From Cylindrodendrum hubeiense (lineage: Eukaryota; Ascomycota; Sordariomycetes; Hypocreales; Nectriaceae): 64,000 bases of DNA. Of the stretch, positions 23,166 through 34,727 are shown in pieces. Under the pieces are notes generated by a model. It saw nothing but the letters and a program-made list of their open reading frames with translations, did no database searches and was not told where the DNA came from. A program made the translations under genes and the position numbers. Position 1 is the stretch's first letter. Each line of letters starts with the position of its first letter. The DNA lies in NCBI GenBank assembly GCA_014621425.1, contig JAANBB010000139.1, forward strand, positions 1 to 64,000. The letters run 5' to 3'.

Positions 23166-24547
23166 ATGCGAGGGTCAACTGAGTCTGCAGCTGTAGAGCT
23201 TCGTCCTCTTCCCAACGAGGAGGGTTCAGTTGGTTACGACAACGATGAGCAGAACGGCAGCCATGTTCAGGCTCTACCCCCTGCCGATCAAGGACCAGAA
23301 GCCTGGAGATTCCTCATCGCTAGTTTCTTCATCGAAGCACTTCTTTGGGGTAATTCACACCCATTACCCTCACGTTGGATATTGCCAGCCACTAACAACT
23401 AGTAACAGGCTTCCCTCTGAGCTATGGTGTCTTCCAAGATCATTATTCTCGTCAGCCTGAATTCGCTGGAAATAACAACATAGCCATTATTGGAACTTTG
23501 GCTACCAGTATCTACTTCATTGGTGCCCCGTTCGCGATGCCTCTTGTGAAGAGGTTCCAGCGATTTCAACGCTACATGATCGTTGTCGGCTGGTCTGGCT
23601 GCGCCATATCCCTCTTTGTCGCGTCATTTTGCTCATCCGTCAATGGCCTTATTGCTACTCAAGGAGTTTTGTACGGAATCAGCTTCTTGATACTGTACTT
23701 TCCGTTATTGCGCATGTTGAACGAGTGGTTTGTTCAACGGCGCGGATTCGCCTATGGTGTTCTTTACGGCGGAGGTGGTGCTTGCGGTGTCGGTCTGCCA
23801 TTTCTGCTTGAGATGTTGCTGTCAAAGTACGGTTATCGTACAACCCTCCGAGCTGTCGCGGTTGCTCAGTTCGTCTTGGTCGCTCCTGTCCTTCCATTTG
23901 TCAAGGGTCGACTCCCCCCTTCGGCTCATGCTGCATTTAGATCGGTCGACATTCAATTTCTCTCGGAACCTTTGTTCTATTGCTTCGCCGTATCTAACCT
24001 GTTTCAAGGGTTTGCATACTATATCCCCTCACTTTACCTCCCCTCCTATGCTTCTGACCTGGGTCTGTCTACCACCATGGGTGCTCTCATTCTGGCTTTG
24101 AACAATGGGGCTACAGTGTTTGGGCAAGTCGGCTTCGGTTGGCTCTCTGACCGAGTCAATAATGTTCTTATTCTTGTCTGTGTGTCATCACTTGCATCGG
24201 CGATCGCATCATTTGCTCTGTGGGGGTTTGCAAGTTCGCTCGAAACCGTCATCGTTTTTTCTCTTGTCTACGGGTGGTTTGCCGGAGGCTATGTCGTGTT
24301 TTGGACCAAATTCGGTTCTGTTCTGTCCGAAGACCCACAGCTCCCCTTCAGTCTCATGGCCCTGGGCAGGGGCATTGGAAATATCGCGACTGGCCCAATC
24401 GCTGCGAGCTTGACGACAGGCTCCGTTATGTCGGGGTATGGTTTGGGGAAGTTCCAACCGCTCATCATCTTCCTTGGAAGCTTTATGCTTTGTTCCTCAT
24501 TTGGGATTCTCGGATACCCCTTGAGAAGACAACCAGCAAGAATCTGA
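23166..24547 (+). CDS. MFS transporter, monocarboxylate-permease (MCT) type
   Basis: Exons 23166-23349 and 23409-24547 give 440 residues and about 12 membrane helices. The N-terminal tail is acidic, then helix 1 includes FFIEALLWGFPLSYGVFQDHY, the G-x-x-YGVF block typical of fungal MCT-like carriers. NEWFVQRRGFAYGVLYGG is the loop and helix-4/5 block of this family, and FGWLSDRVNN is its motif between helices 8 and 9. The expected substrate is a monocarboxylate or a similar organic anion. It ends tail to tail with the L-amino-acid oxidase gene, whose 2-oxo-acid products could be substrates (inference). Confidence 0.91.
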
Positions 24548-24981
24548 GGAAAAAAGGTATTGGCCCTCTAGTGGAAGACTGACGCAGATCCTGAAGAGGA
24601 AAATAATACTACTTGGAAAATTTAATGAGTCGGGAACGCGAATTTATTTTTTGAGAATTTGATCCTTGAGTGCAGCTTTGTGATTATCGATCGATTTGAA
24701 CTCAATCTAGCGCGAAATGACACTTGGGCACAATGCTCGGTTAAGTGTTAGAGTCATCGTCAGAATGGTACCTGCTAGGAGAGATAGCTTTCAAGAATAC
24801 GTTTAATTGCTTTAATATCATGGCTATTGTTTGTAATCCATTTCAGGTTGCGCATCCCTCTGCTCCCGGTGATGCTTTCATGGTACATTCACGGAATAGG
24901 TCATTCTTAGCAACTTATATCATTTGCTCAAAACGCGTTTGTCGTTTCTGCCAATGGCTTTCAAATGTACATGGGGTAAGC
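24548..24981. other. Convergent intergenic space
   Basis: 3' ends of the MCT-type carrier (+) and L-amino-acid oxidase (-). No gene seen. Confidence 0.5.
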
Positions 24982-27125
24982 TTAAACGCTGATCCATCGG
25001 GCCATCCACGTTTCTGTGATCTGTTTGGCTTCATCCACGAGACCGAGATCCAGCAGCATCTGCACGGTTCCCCTTGTAGCGCTCTCTAGAGCACTAAAGA
25101 TCCACGCGTGCGTGTAACTCGTATGCTCGCCGATAAAGACTGTATTGAACTCGGTCCGCCAGAAGGCGGGGATATACAGCTGCTGTTGCTGAGTAATAGG
25201 CGAGGCCCATGATCCCGCGTGGTGCTCGTCATGCTCCCAGCACTGACGATCCCAGTTCCCAGTCCAGTTGTCCTCGGCTACAGAGCCATGGATGTCAACT
25301 ATGGCCTTTTGGACGTAGGCTACGTGTTCATCGTCCGACATGGCGCATGCGACGTTAGCATTTGAGCCTGAGATGTACGTGGCTAACAAGACACCAGGGC
25401 CGGTGCTGTTAATTTCGAAAGAGGGGTAGCAGATCGAGCCAATGAGAGGGATGTTCACGCTACCGCAACCGCCGTAGATTGGATAGTCAAGATGCTCCCA
25501 GAATCGAGTCTCGTACTGGATCACAATTTTTGCGGCAGTACCAAAGTTATATCGGTTGATGGCACGTCGCATGAGGCTGGAATAGGCAGGCAGGTCCCAG
25601 AAGCGAAGGAGGTTGAGAGGGACACTGTTGAAGATATAGTCGAACTCCTCGGTGGTCGATTTGACCTCACGGGGATTGCTACCGAGTGAGCGATAGGAGA
25701 CGGTAAGTGTGTCATTGGCGCTATTGTGCTTGATGCCATGAATTTTCGAATTGAAGACGACACGATCTTTGAGAAGGTTCTCAAAAGCAGCAGGCAGGCG
25801 GCTGAGACCGCCGTCAATTGTGCGCCAGTTATCGGCCATGAAGTAAACGGTGTCGTACTCCCACATTGGGCTAATACTATCCGTGGAGGCCACCTCATCG
25901 GTAACATTAAGATCCGTCTTCATCACGTGGCGGAGATACTCCACCTCGGAGAAGTCAAAGAGCCCCTCTTCGACGGCTTGCTTGTGTGCCTTGAAGACAT
26001 TGCTGGCGTAAAGCTGGAGTTTCTCCGGCGTCATGCCCTTGAATTCATCAAGTGCATCCTCAGCCTCAGCGACTGCTGTGGCATTGGAGTAGACAGTTTC
26101 CTCGGCATATTGAGGATCATTGGCAATCTCACTTTTACCGGGAAAGGTGCCATCTGGACGTCGCTTGGTGGTGCTCACGGGCGTATTGTCACTCGACTGA
26201 ATCCAGGGGATAAACTTGACTTGCAAGCTATCATTGCCGGTGTTGAGCCCGTTGAGGACGTCAGCGAGCTGATACACCATCCGATGATCCATAATTTGGT
26301 AGGTTGCGTTGGTGTCTGGATCTGTGAGGGAGTGCGGGAATCGCATGGGACCAAGTTCGGAATACTGATGGTCCTCCGGCTTAGAACCGTTGAGGTATGA
26401 CGTTCTAACGCGACCACCCACACGGCCAGAGGACTCGATAATCTTCCAATTGTGGATGCCCACTGAATCAAGTAACAGCTACGACATAGAGTAAGCTGAA
26501 CTGAACAACCTGAATTGACAAAAGTAAATCACCAATAGCGAAAGTTCAGACTTACAGATGTCATAAGGCCAGACATACCACCGCCAAGAATGCCAAACGA
26601 CTTGTTCTTAGTTGCTGCAACAAACACATCATCAGGTTCCTTTTGCTTCATGTACTCGACGCCATCAAACCAAGGACCCAGGGGCTCAGCTACGTCTGAA
26701 AGAGTGGCTCGACGGGTCAGCCTTTTGCCCTTGACGTTGACTTTCTCAGACCTTCCGACAAGTCCGCCGTCAACAAAGGCGTGAAGGCAGCCAGTGATAA
26801 CATCAGAGGGAGCCACCCAGACAAACTTATTTGGACGCCGATCTTCCCAGTCCACGTGACGCTTTGCAGCTTGGTGGCTGCCAATATACGTGCGTCCAAT
26901 TTGATGGTGTGCCTGAGAAAGCGAATCAAGCGTGCATGAGCCATACACGATTGCTAGCTCGCCATTAAGATCCTCGTGGTATTCAACATGGATGTTGTGG
27001 AGACCATCCTGCTCGACCTCAAAAGGTCCCTGAAACGAGATTGATTGGCTAATGGTCGGTTGGGCGACACAAAGGCCGTACAAGGCGGTCGCAACACCAA
27101 GCAGTTTAGACATGTGTGGAGCCAT
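24982..27125 (-). CDS. Secreted L-amino-acid oxidase (flavin amine oxidase)
   Basis: An FAD enzyme that oxidises L-amino acids to 2-oxo acids with release of ammonia and hydrogen peroxide. Exons 26556-27125 and 24982-26478 give 688 residues, as in fungal LAAOs. A signal peptide is present (LLGVATALYGLCVA). An N-terminal beta domain of ~170 residues precedes the FAD site. The dinucleotide fold is FGILGGGMSGL (about 177-187), cut by the intron just after MTS, and continues with IIESSGRVGGRVRT. The C-terminal FAD block is FIGEHTSYTHAWIFSALESA. Many N-glycosylation sites support secretion. A TATA-like box and a CCGG-N-CCGG element lie in its promoter. The enzyme supports nitrogen scavenging and may be antimicrobial through peroxide. 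Confidence 0.94.
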
Positions 27126-27223
27126 GTTGAGGTGGTCAGAACTCCTTTGGTGTCAATTGGTCTGTGTTTCAAAGCTAGAGACTATGCTGCATCGTTAAGA
27201 ACTATTAGGATAGCGACCGAATG

Positions 27224-27232
27224 TTTTATATA
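27224..27232 (-). promoter_or_regulatory. TATA box of the L-amino-acid oxidase gene
   Basis: TATATAAAA on the minus strand, about 100 bases before the ATG at 27125. Confidence 0.5.
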
Positions 27233-27382
27233 CAGGTAATTCTACACTCCAACTCCGAGATCCGGTTCATATCACAGTAGCTACTCACGGGTCCCCATGT
27301 CCCCATGTCGTCCACATGAGCGTCGTCGTACCCGGAGCCTTTCGATGACGCGGCTATCCATAATCGGGGACAGAACAGTTAT

Positions 27383-27391
27383 CCGGACCGG
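27383..27391. promoter_or_regulatory. CCGG-N-CCGG element upstream of L-amino-acid oxidase
   Basis: CCGGACCGG, ~260 bases before the start codon. This is the form reported for PrnA, the Zn2Cys6 activator of proline use in Aspergillus. The same element in the other orientation lies before the M3 oligopeptidase gene (48464-48472). Binding is inferred only. Confidence 0.4.
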
Positions 27392-28570
27392 CCCGTCGCT
27401 GAGCCGTTGATAGTAAGCAAGATATACCATTTTACGTAATTTCCGTGACCCTTTCAAATTGAAAAGACTAGGGTTAGGTGAACCAGACTCCTACAGTCGA
27501 GTTGGTTTGTAAGTGATAGTCATGCGTCGAGAACTTTTGAAAACCCACTTACAATGTAGGAGTCTCCACCTCGAGATATCGGCTACAGGTGAACCATTAA
27601 TGGAGTCTCGAAAATTGGGGCAGTGGTCAGGGTCTTCCGAGCCACTTGTCGCTCCGAGTTCCCCAAGAGCAGATTTGGCCGGCCGTGACCCCGTTGTGAT
27701 AGACATGAGCTCAATTATCCTTCAGGGTTGTTGATATGCTTAGTTGTAGTTGGGGAATCAAGACAGTCCCGCATGATAAGAGTGAGGGGAAGCCGGTTGA
27801 ACCCCGCAAATGCCGGGTGTGGTATCGACTCAGGCCCCAGGGATACCCCCATTTCACTACTGATATGGTTGTTGCTCCGTAACTCGCCGTACTAGACAGG
27901 CCTACCCTTGCAGACTCGGGGGAGCACCGCTCAACTACCTATTGTGGCACATTGCCTTATCGTTATCATTGGCATTCGAGAAGATCAACAATCGTAGCGC
28001 ACAAGACGGTAATGAATGACGACCGCCCTTGGTCCTTCTCACGATAACTGCTGCTTTCACCAATTCGGGAAGGCATGGGTTGTGTTGAAATTCGACTTGA
28101 ACGGGGAAGCGGTGTATAAATTGATTTAAGTTCCGAAGCGCCACTTCTTCACAATTCGCCAACCTGTGATCAATGAAGGTTCTTAGAGTTGCGATAAGCG
28201 ACTACAGCAAAAGTGGAGACTTTTACAGGGGGCGTCCGGAGCTAGAACTTCAAAGAGAGATCGCCGTTCCTTTCTCCAGCCAGGTTGCATCCCGGCACTT
28301 TTTCTGCTCCCGAAGACTGCTGACGAGTGAAACTATCATGGTTAAGAAGTGGTAGTTTGGATGGAGATAAGGCCATTGACACTGCGTCGGCCGAGGTAGA
28401 AGCATCCGCAGCAGTGTGAACCGCATCTAATGCCGAATTGCGGATATTCCTGCCTGCCTTCTTGTTTGCTATCAGCAGGTTGGCCGTGTGTTGGCCTATC
28501 TTGCCTGACTCGGAATGCATGGGGATGCAACATTGCAACAGTCCAGCGTAAAAAAGGCGCTCTCCACCCA
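27392..28570. other. Gene-poor spacer, no gene seen
   Basis: No coding stretch that I can support. Confidence 0.45.
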
Positions 28571-28574
28571 AGGC

Positions 28575-28800
28575 GTCGCTAATCCACATGCTGAATCAAT
28601 TGATTGGGCATCCAGGACTAGCCCTTGCTCCCTGCGCGCATTTTCAATATTTTCAAACCTCCCGCATTGATGTATTGAGGTTCAAAGAATTATTTTCTAA
28701 GCGTGGGGGTTCAGTCCCAAGACCCGCTTCCTATCGTCTATTATTTATGTACGCTGACAAGGGAAAAGCAATTTGCTATCCTCTGCCAACAAAGGAGTGA
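28575..28800 (+). repeat. Dispersed repeat copy R1
   Basis: The first ~68 bases (from GTCGCTAATCCACATG) match 34350-34417 with about seven to eight mismatches, same orientation. Looser similarity continues to ~28800 (GTGGGGGTTCAG, TCTATTATTTA versus the other copy). It looks like an old dispersed element or segmental duplication with no intact ORF. Confidence 0.65.
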
Positions 28801-30775
28801 GTGCAGCCAGAGATGATATTAGAAAGGGTCACTGAGACAAGTTGTTAAGATATCGATTTGCTTAAGATGAATAATATTTTATAGCGAGATAACTACTGAT
28901 ATTGATGTGTCTAATCTAATAACATCCCTAAGAGAGTGATTTGAGTGTATATTATCCACAGATAATTACCAACTTACTATTATAACTCGTCCAGAATTTT
29001 TGCAGATATTATCAAGGCTGGCCTGCTTAATCTCAGACGGTCCTTAAGACGAGATTAATAGCTAATAGTTTGCTTGGCGACATGAAGGGGATTGATGTGA
29101 TAAATGTGGCCATGCCAATGACATAGGATAGCATTAGACCTGCGATACGTTGAAATCTTGTATTGGCGACTCTATCGTACGACAGTGATGTTGGTCCAAT
29201 TTCAAGTGACGTGTTTGTCATTTCTGTCTTGATGTATCCGTTATGGTTGTTGGATTTAAAGCTTGTTTGGGCGCTGTGTTTGTGTATGTTAAAGGTCGCG
29301 AAAAAGGTTCAGGCGAAGCTGAACGAAGTTGCTACTCAGAGAATGAATAAGGAAGATGAGAAGGGAAATTGCCGTGTGCAGCTGTTCATTCTGGAGTACA
29401 GTTTGCACCTGGCCGTTCATTTGAAACAAGTTTAGTGTGATCGGGGGCCGGTCAATACGTGGCTCGCGATCACAGGAATGAAATCTGCGGATGAGAAAAG
29501 ATGTTCACCTCGATGCGCAAATCGGACTCATGAAAACCGAGCCTACCATTGGGCCCCTCGTTGCGTATTATGTTCATGAGGGGTTAGTTTTAAATTATTT
29601 TCCTATCACATTCGATCCTCGATCCTTGGGCGGCTACATTACTTGAGTCAAGGCCGAGTTACAGGGTCGAGAACCACCAGGAGGAGCCCGAATCTGCCTT
29701 GTGGTGACGGTGTCTCGCATCTTCAACGAATCACTGGCCTCGAGATTGAGATCGTATGGGGAAACTCAATTTCAGCCACAAAGTCGGTCGGCTCACGCTA
29801 AAATCTTGATCCAAGCGCGTCGCAAACAATAATAACGACAGACGTCGCACGGGCTGTATATGGGAGCTATCACAATTACAGAGCTCACTTTTAAGGGTTT
29901 GCTGCGGTAATTCCCATCATCTCAAGTGACTCGACTTTCTGCACCCGAGTCTCACTGATTCTATTAACGACCATTTAGTTTCAAGCCACGGAATGCCATC
30001 TAGCTACTAGTTTCGACGGTTTTAGTTAATTTCCAATAGACAAGTCTCAACTCGGGAAATCGGCGGTGCCGCAGTAGCGAGATCAACCGCTCCAGTCCTT
30101 AAGCTCAGCTGACGCCTTAAGGCTTACTGCGTCAATTAGTGCGTAGGCTTTGCTTCAGTCCGACGTGATATTTGACAAGATCAGACCTTGGCGTTCTTCT
30201 AGCCCGAGGAAGCTGAACACAGTAGGCTAACATTGATGATATAAGTCAACTGTTGCAATGCACGTCGAGGTCGAAGCTTCTGCTCGTGTGCTTGAGTCAT
30301 GCTGTGGTACTCGGATTTCTGCAAATGAGTAACAACATGAAGGGGGATTTGCTTACCATTAGCTGTCTTTGTTTGGCAGATAGAGGTCATGTGCACCCCA
30401 TATGCTCGCGCTGTGATCCCGCTCCTCCGCCAAAAAGGCTGATTGCTTGTCTCTTGCGCTACCAAACCGTTTGGGTCTAGAATGAGACGAACCGGAATTT
30501 GAGTACATATCAAGGATATCGCTCGTAGCGTTATTTGCAATTAGTCTTGCCGAGATGCCGAGCCTAGGTTGGCGCTACAATGGCCAATTCCAGATCCGGT
30601 AAATGTAGGACTAAGTTAGCCCCGCTCCTGTTCACGCTTTATGGGGGGACGGCCGGGCCTTTACAACACTTAATAATGTTATAACATCTGGCATTTCCCA
30701 ATCGTCACATCCACAAACGAATTCCATCCTGCTTTACCAATTCATGGCAAGTCAGATTGCCATATCGATCTTATC
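28801..30775. other. Gene-poor AT-rich spacer
   Basis: About 2 kb with no gene that I can support. A minus-strand frame at 30199-30540 (113 codons) is unrecognised. Confidence 0.4.
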
Positions 30776-31504
30776 ATGTCTGTCGAAACTTCCTGCACCT
30801 TCTATTTCGCTGATCTCAATGAAAATGTTGGACAAATTGTCACACGAACAGTCTCTTGTAACAGTGACTACACTGATTGCACATTGGAAGCTTCTGATGG
30901 CGGAGCTTTGGAGGCAATATGTGACTCGGAGCTCCACGAGACTGGCGGGATCGACACTGGTCACTACTATTATTTTTGCGCCTGTAACGGCAAACATGCT
31001 ACGGTTCCTTATATTGTCACTTGCGACGCCAGGTGTTATGACCTCACAACCAAATTCGACAGCTGCAACCTAGTCGATCTTGTCAACGGATACGCAGAGG
31101 GTAGTGATTCAATGACTTCCACAGACGATTTGTGCAACCATTTCACATGCGATTCAACAGGCACAAACTGTACCACTAGCGACACGGACGGGGGGCAAAT
31201 GTACTTTTGCGACAACACCGATCAAGATTATGTCGGCTCGGACACACAGTCTTACGTCTGCAATTGCCATGGTCCTGCAACTATTCCAGAGGAATTCCGG
31301 GGTGTAAACCCCAAGACTGAGGGAACATCTTGTGGAAATTCCGATTCACCTTCCAGCAGCGGGGAAAGCAGTTCCGGCAGCTCTGGGTCCGCCAATAACT
31401 CCGATTCGGGTGATTCGGGAAATTCAGGACCAGCAAGAGCGATTGGCTCAACTTCTCGAGTCTTGCTATTCTCATTATTCGCCCTTTCCTTGATGAGGCT
31501 TTAA
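30776..31504 (+). CDS. Cys-rich, Ser-rich cell-surface-type protein with a GPI-like C-terminus
   Basis: 242 residues, family not recognised. The body has many Cys in CxC/CN-type spacings (CACNGK, CNCHGP, VSCNSDYTDC), suggesting disulfides. It is followed by a Ser/Gly-rich linker (SSSGESSSGSSGS) and a C-terminal hydrophobic tail (VLLFSLFALSLMRL) after small residues, the layout of a GPI-anchor signal. A GPI protein also needs an N-terminal signal peptide, which this frame lacks. An ATG at 30744 in another frame reads ASQIAISILSCLS, so the start may be mis-set by an intron or a frameshift. Surface or effector-like roles are inference. Confidence 0.7.
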   Translation: MSVETSCTFYFADLNENVGQIVTRTVSCNSDYTDCTLEASDGGALEAICDSELHETGGIDTGHYYYFCACNGKHATVPYIVTCDARCYDLTTKFDSCNLVDLVNGYAEGSDSMTSTDDLCNHFTCDSTGTNCTTSDTDGGQMYFCDNTDQDYVGSDTQSYVCNCHGPATIPEEFRGVNPKTEGTSCGNSDSPSSSGESSSGSSGSANNSDSGDSGNSGPARAIGSTSRVLLFSLFALSLMRL

Positions 31505-32356
31505 TCTTTCATCAAGAACTGATGTTATCACTTACGCCTGATATTTTGAGAAAGATGGTGCCACTACCACCAATAAGCTCGATCGGCATTGAATTACTGC
31601 CCAAATACCAGCCGCCACGGACTAGAAGGTAGCGTATGCATTTGTGACTCAGTAAAACGAATGGTATGCGAGGATCACGGCCGACGTACGCTTCGAAATA
31701 TTGTCTTTGACGCTCGTCACTCACAAAGACGGAGTTGCTAGTACAAATTCTGCTTTACGGGCGCTAGGGACGAGACGATAGGAACCCATCACAGGATGTG
31801 ATTCGGGGGTGGTCTACTCAACGACTCGGTAGGCAACTTCTTTGAAGGCGGGGAAGGGGGCACTGTAGATCAGCATTCATTCAAGCTTCTCTGCCTCAGC
31901 ACATTAACGGTGGAGAAAGATAATCACTCAATGTTATATATTGGTTGCTGCTAATTGCTTACACTGGGAGGGATCTGGGCAAATCAATATTGATCGACCA
32001 CTTGTGCCCCACCCAAATCCTGCACCACGGGAAATGTAATGTAGGAGGACGTAGTTGTACTGTTGTATTGGTTGGATTTGGCTCGTGGGCCGGTGGGCTA
32101 GGGATGACACGGAATTGTGCGAGCTACTAGAGATATTTCAGACGTTGCATGAAGAAAAGAAAGGACTTGTAAAGACCTAGGGCGACCAAGGCGGTGTAGA
32201 TATAGACTTCTTGCTAACGAATTGAAAGTGTCAATGAGCACGAACAGTATTCGGAGGGACCCGAGTTAGTTCCAGAAACTTAGTCGGCCTCTGGCCTCTT
32301 TCCATAGACTGAGCATCTTTGGCCGAATTAGTATTAACCATGACGACAAACCGGGG
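31505..32356. other. Intergenic; possible coding fragment on the minus strand
   Basis: At 31512-31724 a minus-strand frame (SDERQRQYFEAYVGRDPRIP...) looks protein-like but has no start context, splice partner or family that I recognise. No intact gene seen. Confidence 0.35.
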
Positions 32357-33712
32357 CTATACATACATCGGCCAATATGCATGAATGCTAGGGTCATTGA
32401 GATCTCTTCTGACCTTGCTCAAAAACACTATCACCTCCTCCTGAGACCAACCGAGGATACGCGTAAATGGAGCCATTGAAACTGATTTAAGGCCAGTGGA
32501 CATATTTTCGTTATTCCACAATCCGAGTTCCTTGTGCTTCTTGTCTTTTGGCCAACGGTTTGTCGGCCACTTGAACCATTCCTCAACGACATTGGCAAAC
32601 CCAATATCCTCCAAGACAGCTTTAAGGCCCTTTAAATCTTGTAATGGCAGTACAGCCTTGATTGAAGATTCATGCAGCAGCTTCATGCAGGTAGAGAGGT
32701 CGGAGTCTTCCTTAAGAGTACCGTCATCGGAGTAAGCAAATACACCAAACTCCTGTAGTTCTACGTAACCACCTGGTTCAAGATTACTATGATATGTTAG
32801 GTAATTGAGATCGTTATTGATGTGCATAATCTTACTCGTAAACTTTCTGTAGATATTCTGGCCAGTTTTTGATACTGAAGTTCATCATCCTGCTATGGAT
32901 GTAATCGAAGGGCTCAGAATAGTTCCACTCCTCATCCAAATCGTCGATAACAAACCGGGCATTAGGTGGAACACTGTTCATAAGTCAGTGAATACTCGAA
33001 GAGAAGAGCCGAGCAAAAGCATACAAGCCAGGCTGAATTGGGGATAAGTCAATACCGACCACCTAGGTTCAGTCAACTATCGATGTTCACCATGTGTCCA
33101 ATATATATACCTCTACGTCCGGGTGTTCATCAGCATAGTCAATTGCCCAAATCCCAGTACCAGTTCCCACATCAAGTACTCGCTGTACGTTTTTATCCGA
33201 GATGTTTGGTGGCGCGAGACCGAGAGAGTTATCGAACGTCAAGAGAAATATGTGATGTTGCAGGTCTGTTTAGAGAGTGTCAGTAAAGTTGTGACAGCTG
33301 GAATCGCATCTTTACCAAGTCGTTCATTTTCTACCTCGTCGTTTGGCATCACGTATCCTGTTGTAGGTCAATGAGGGGGCAATTTTTATTGAGCCTCTGA
33401 ATCCAGTGACCGTGTAGATGCTTCACATACTGCCATCTTTGTATCGGTGATAGGTTCTTCCATTTTCACGGCGGTAGTCAATTATGGAGCTTGACATGCT
33501 CTGAGTTGATGAAGTCGCATCCTGCGAGATACCTCGAGTAAGTATACTGGCCGTTGGAGCAAATACGATATGAGAGTCCCAACCTCGCCAAGTGAAGAGT
33601 CCACATCGTCAGGGACCAAATTCTAATAGGTAATGAGTTTGGGTTGTACAAGGGTTACACGAAGCCGAACCTCGTCAGTAATGACAGCTGGGGGAGGGGG
33701 GGTTATCACCAT
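32357..33712 (-). CDS. LaeA-like S-adenosylmethionine methyltransferase
   Basis: Eight exons (33671-33712, 33584-33622, 33431-33521, 33316-33357, 33111-33265, 33025-33062, 32836-32973, 32357-32786) give 324 residues, near the family norm. It starts with a short Pro-rich tail, then the conserved RRENGRTYHRYKDG and PNDEVENERLDLQHH block. SAM motif I is VLDVGTGTGIWAIDYA, followed by GIDLSPIQPGFVPPN and later LEPGGYVELQEF. WPKDKKHKELG and FTRILGWSQEEV are C-terminal hallmarks. The last residues end at YWPMYV, a few short of the usual VVYGxKP tail, so a recent stop is possible. The first two introns have GTT donors and are the least certain. Family members include LaeA-type regulators and small-molecule methyltransferases; the substrate is unknown. 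Confidence 0.85.
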
Positions 33713-34208
33713 AGTTTTGACGACGTAACAAAGCAATAAAAGGTCTATTGATGCGAAGATTTAATTGTCGAGTCTAATAATTTTCTAGAAAAACAATCCT
33801 CTCCTTCTTGTTTATCTGCTTTGAGAGCCCAACACCTGTTCAGTGGTCTGATACCGTGGAATCATCTGCATGGTCGCCACTAGGATGGCGACTTTGACCA
33901 ATAGCTAGTTTAGTTCTGTCGGGTTGGTATCAGGAGCGGAAAGACGCCCGAATCAAAGATATCAAAAGTGATTCGACTAGGTATAACAATCCTGGTTACA
34001 TGACTACATTTTTCCAATTGGTGGCAATTGAAACCCGGTCCTGGTAAGTATTTGACGTGGGCCTGTGGTTCTCTACATGCATGATTGACTGCCCATTCTA
34101 CGGCGCGGTGCGGCCCGGAAATCGCTGGGATTCATTTGGGCCCTCAAGGAGATGGCTTTCTCATTCACCAAATATGAAGGCCCAAAGTTCCCGACGGCCC
34201 CGGGTGTG
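33713..34208. other. Methyltransferase promoter and spacer
   Basis: No gene seen. Confidence 0.4.
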
Positions 34209-34590
34209 CGGAAGCTCATTCGAAAATAGGCCATGATATGTCACCGTAGACAGAAGGATACGGGGTGGCTATGGACAGCACAACTCCTGGCGATACCCAA
34301 TCTTCAGGGAGAATGACAATTTGTCACAACTCGGAGAATTATCCGCCGTGTCGCTAATACACATGGTGAATTAATTGATTGGACATCCAGGACAAGCCCT
34401 TGCTCCCCGAGCGCATTCCCAACCCCCGGCTATTGCTGTGGTGAAGTTAAGAGGAGGCATTTTCAAGCGAGGGGGCATGATCTTGAGCCACGATATAGAT
34501 CATAGATTATTTACCAAACACTGCGGAGGAAAATATAATGAGTTTCCCTTCCTGCCACCTTGGTTCTTGTCGCCTATTGCTAATACAGAG
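34209..34590 (+). repeat. Dispersed repeat copy R2, downstream flank of the NACHT gene
   Basis: Bases 34209-34330 (from GCGGAAGCTCATTCGAAAA) match 37705-37830 with many small differences, including CGGGGTGGYTATGGACAGYACAA. Bases 34350-34590 match R1 (28575-28800). So R2 holds both halves of a longer element of which R1 and R3 are partial or diverged copies. No intact ORF. Confidence 0.65.
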
Positions 34591-34727
34591 TAAGGCCTGG
34601 CCCGTCACTGAGAGCCATTCCACAGATTTCTAGATGTTTCAGATTAAGATGTAATTGTTGAAGAGGATAGTTCCTGCCACACACATTATTGCGGACATAG
34701 AAATAAAATTCGACTTTCTACAAACTA

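Noticed and set aside
25726..26400. 224-codon + frame inside the L-amino-acid oxidase gene
   Set aside because: Antisense shadow of a highly conserved enzyme; no family features.
27468..27478. TAGGGTTAGG, telomere-like
   Set aside because: Only about 1.5 units; too short to be an interstitial telomere.
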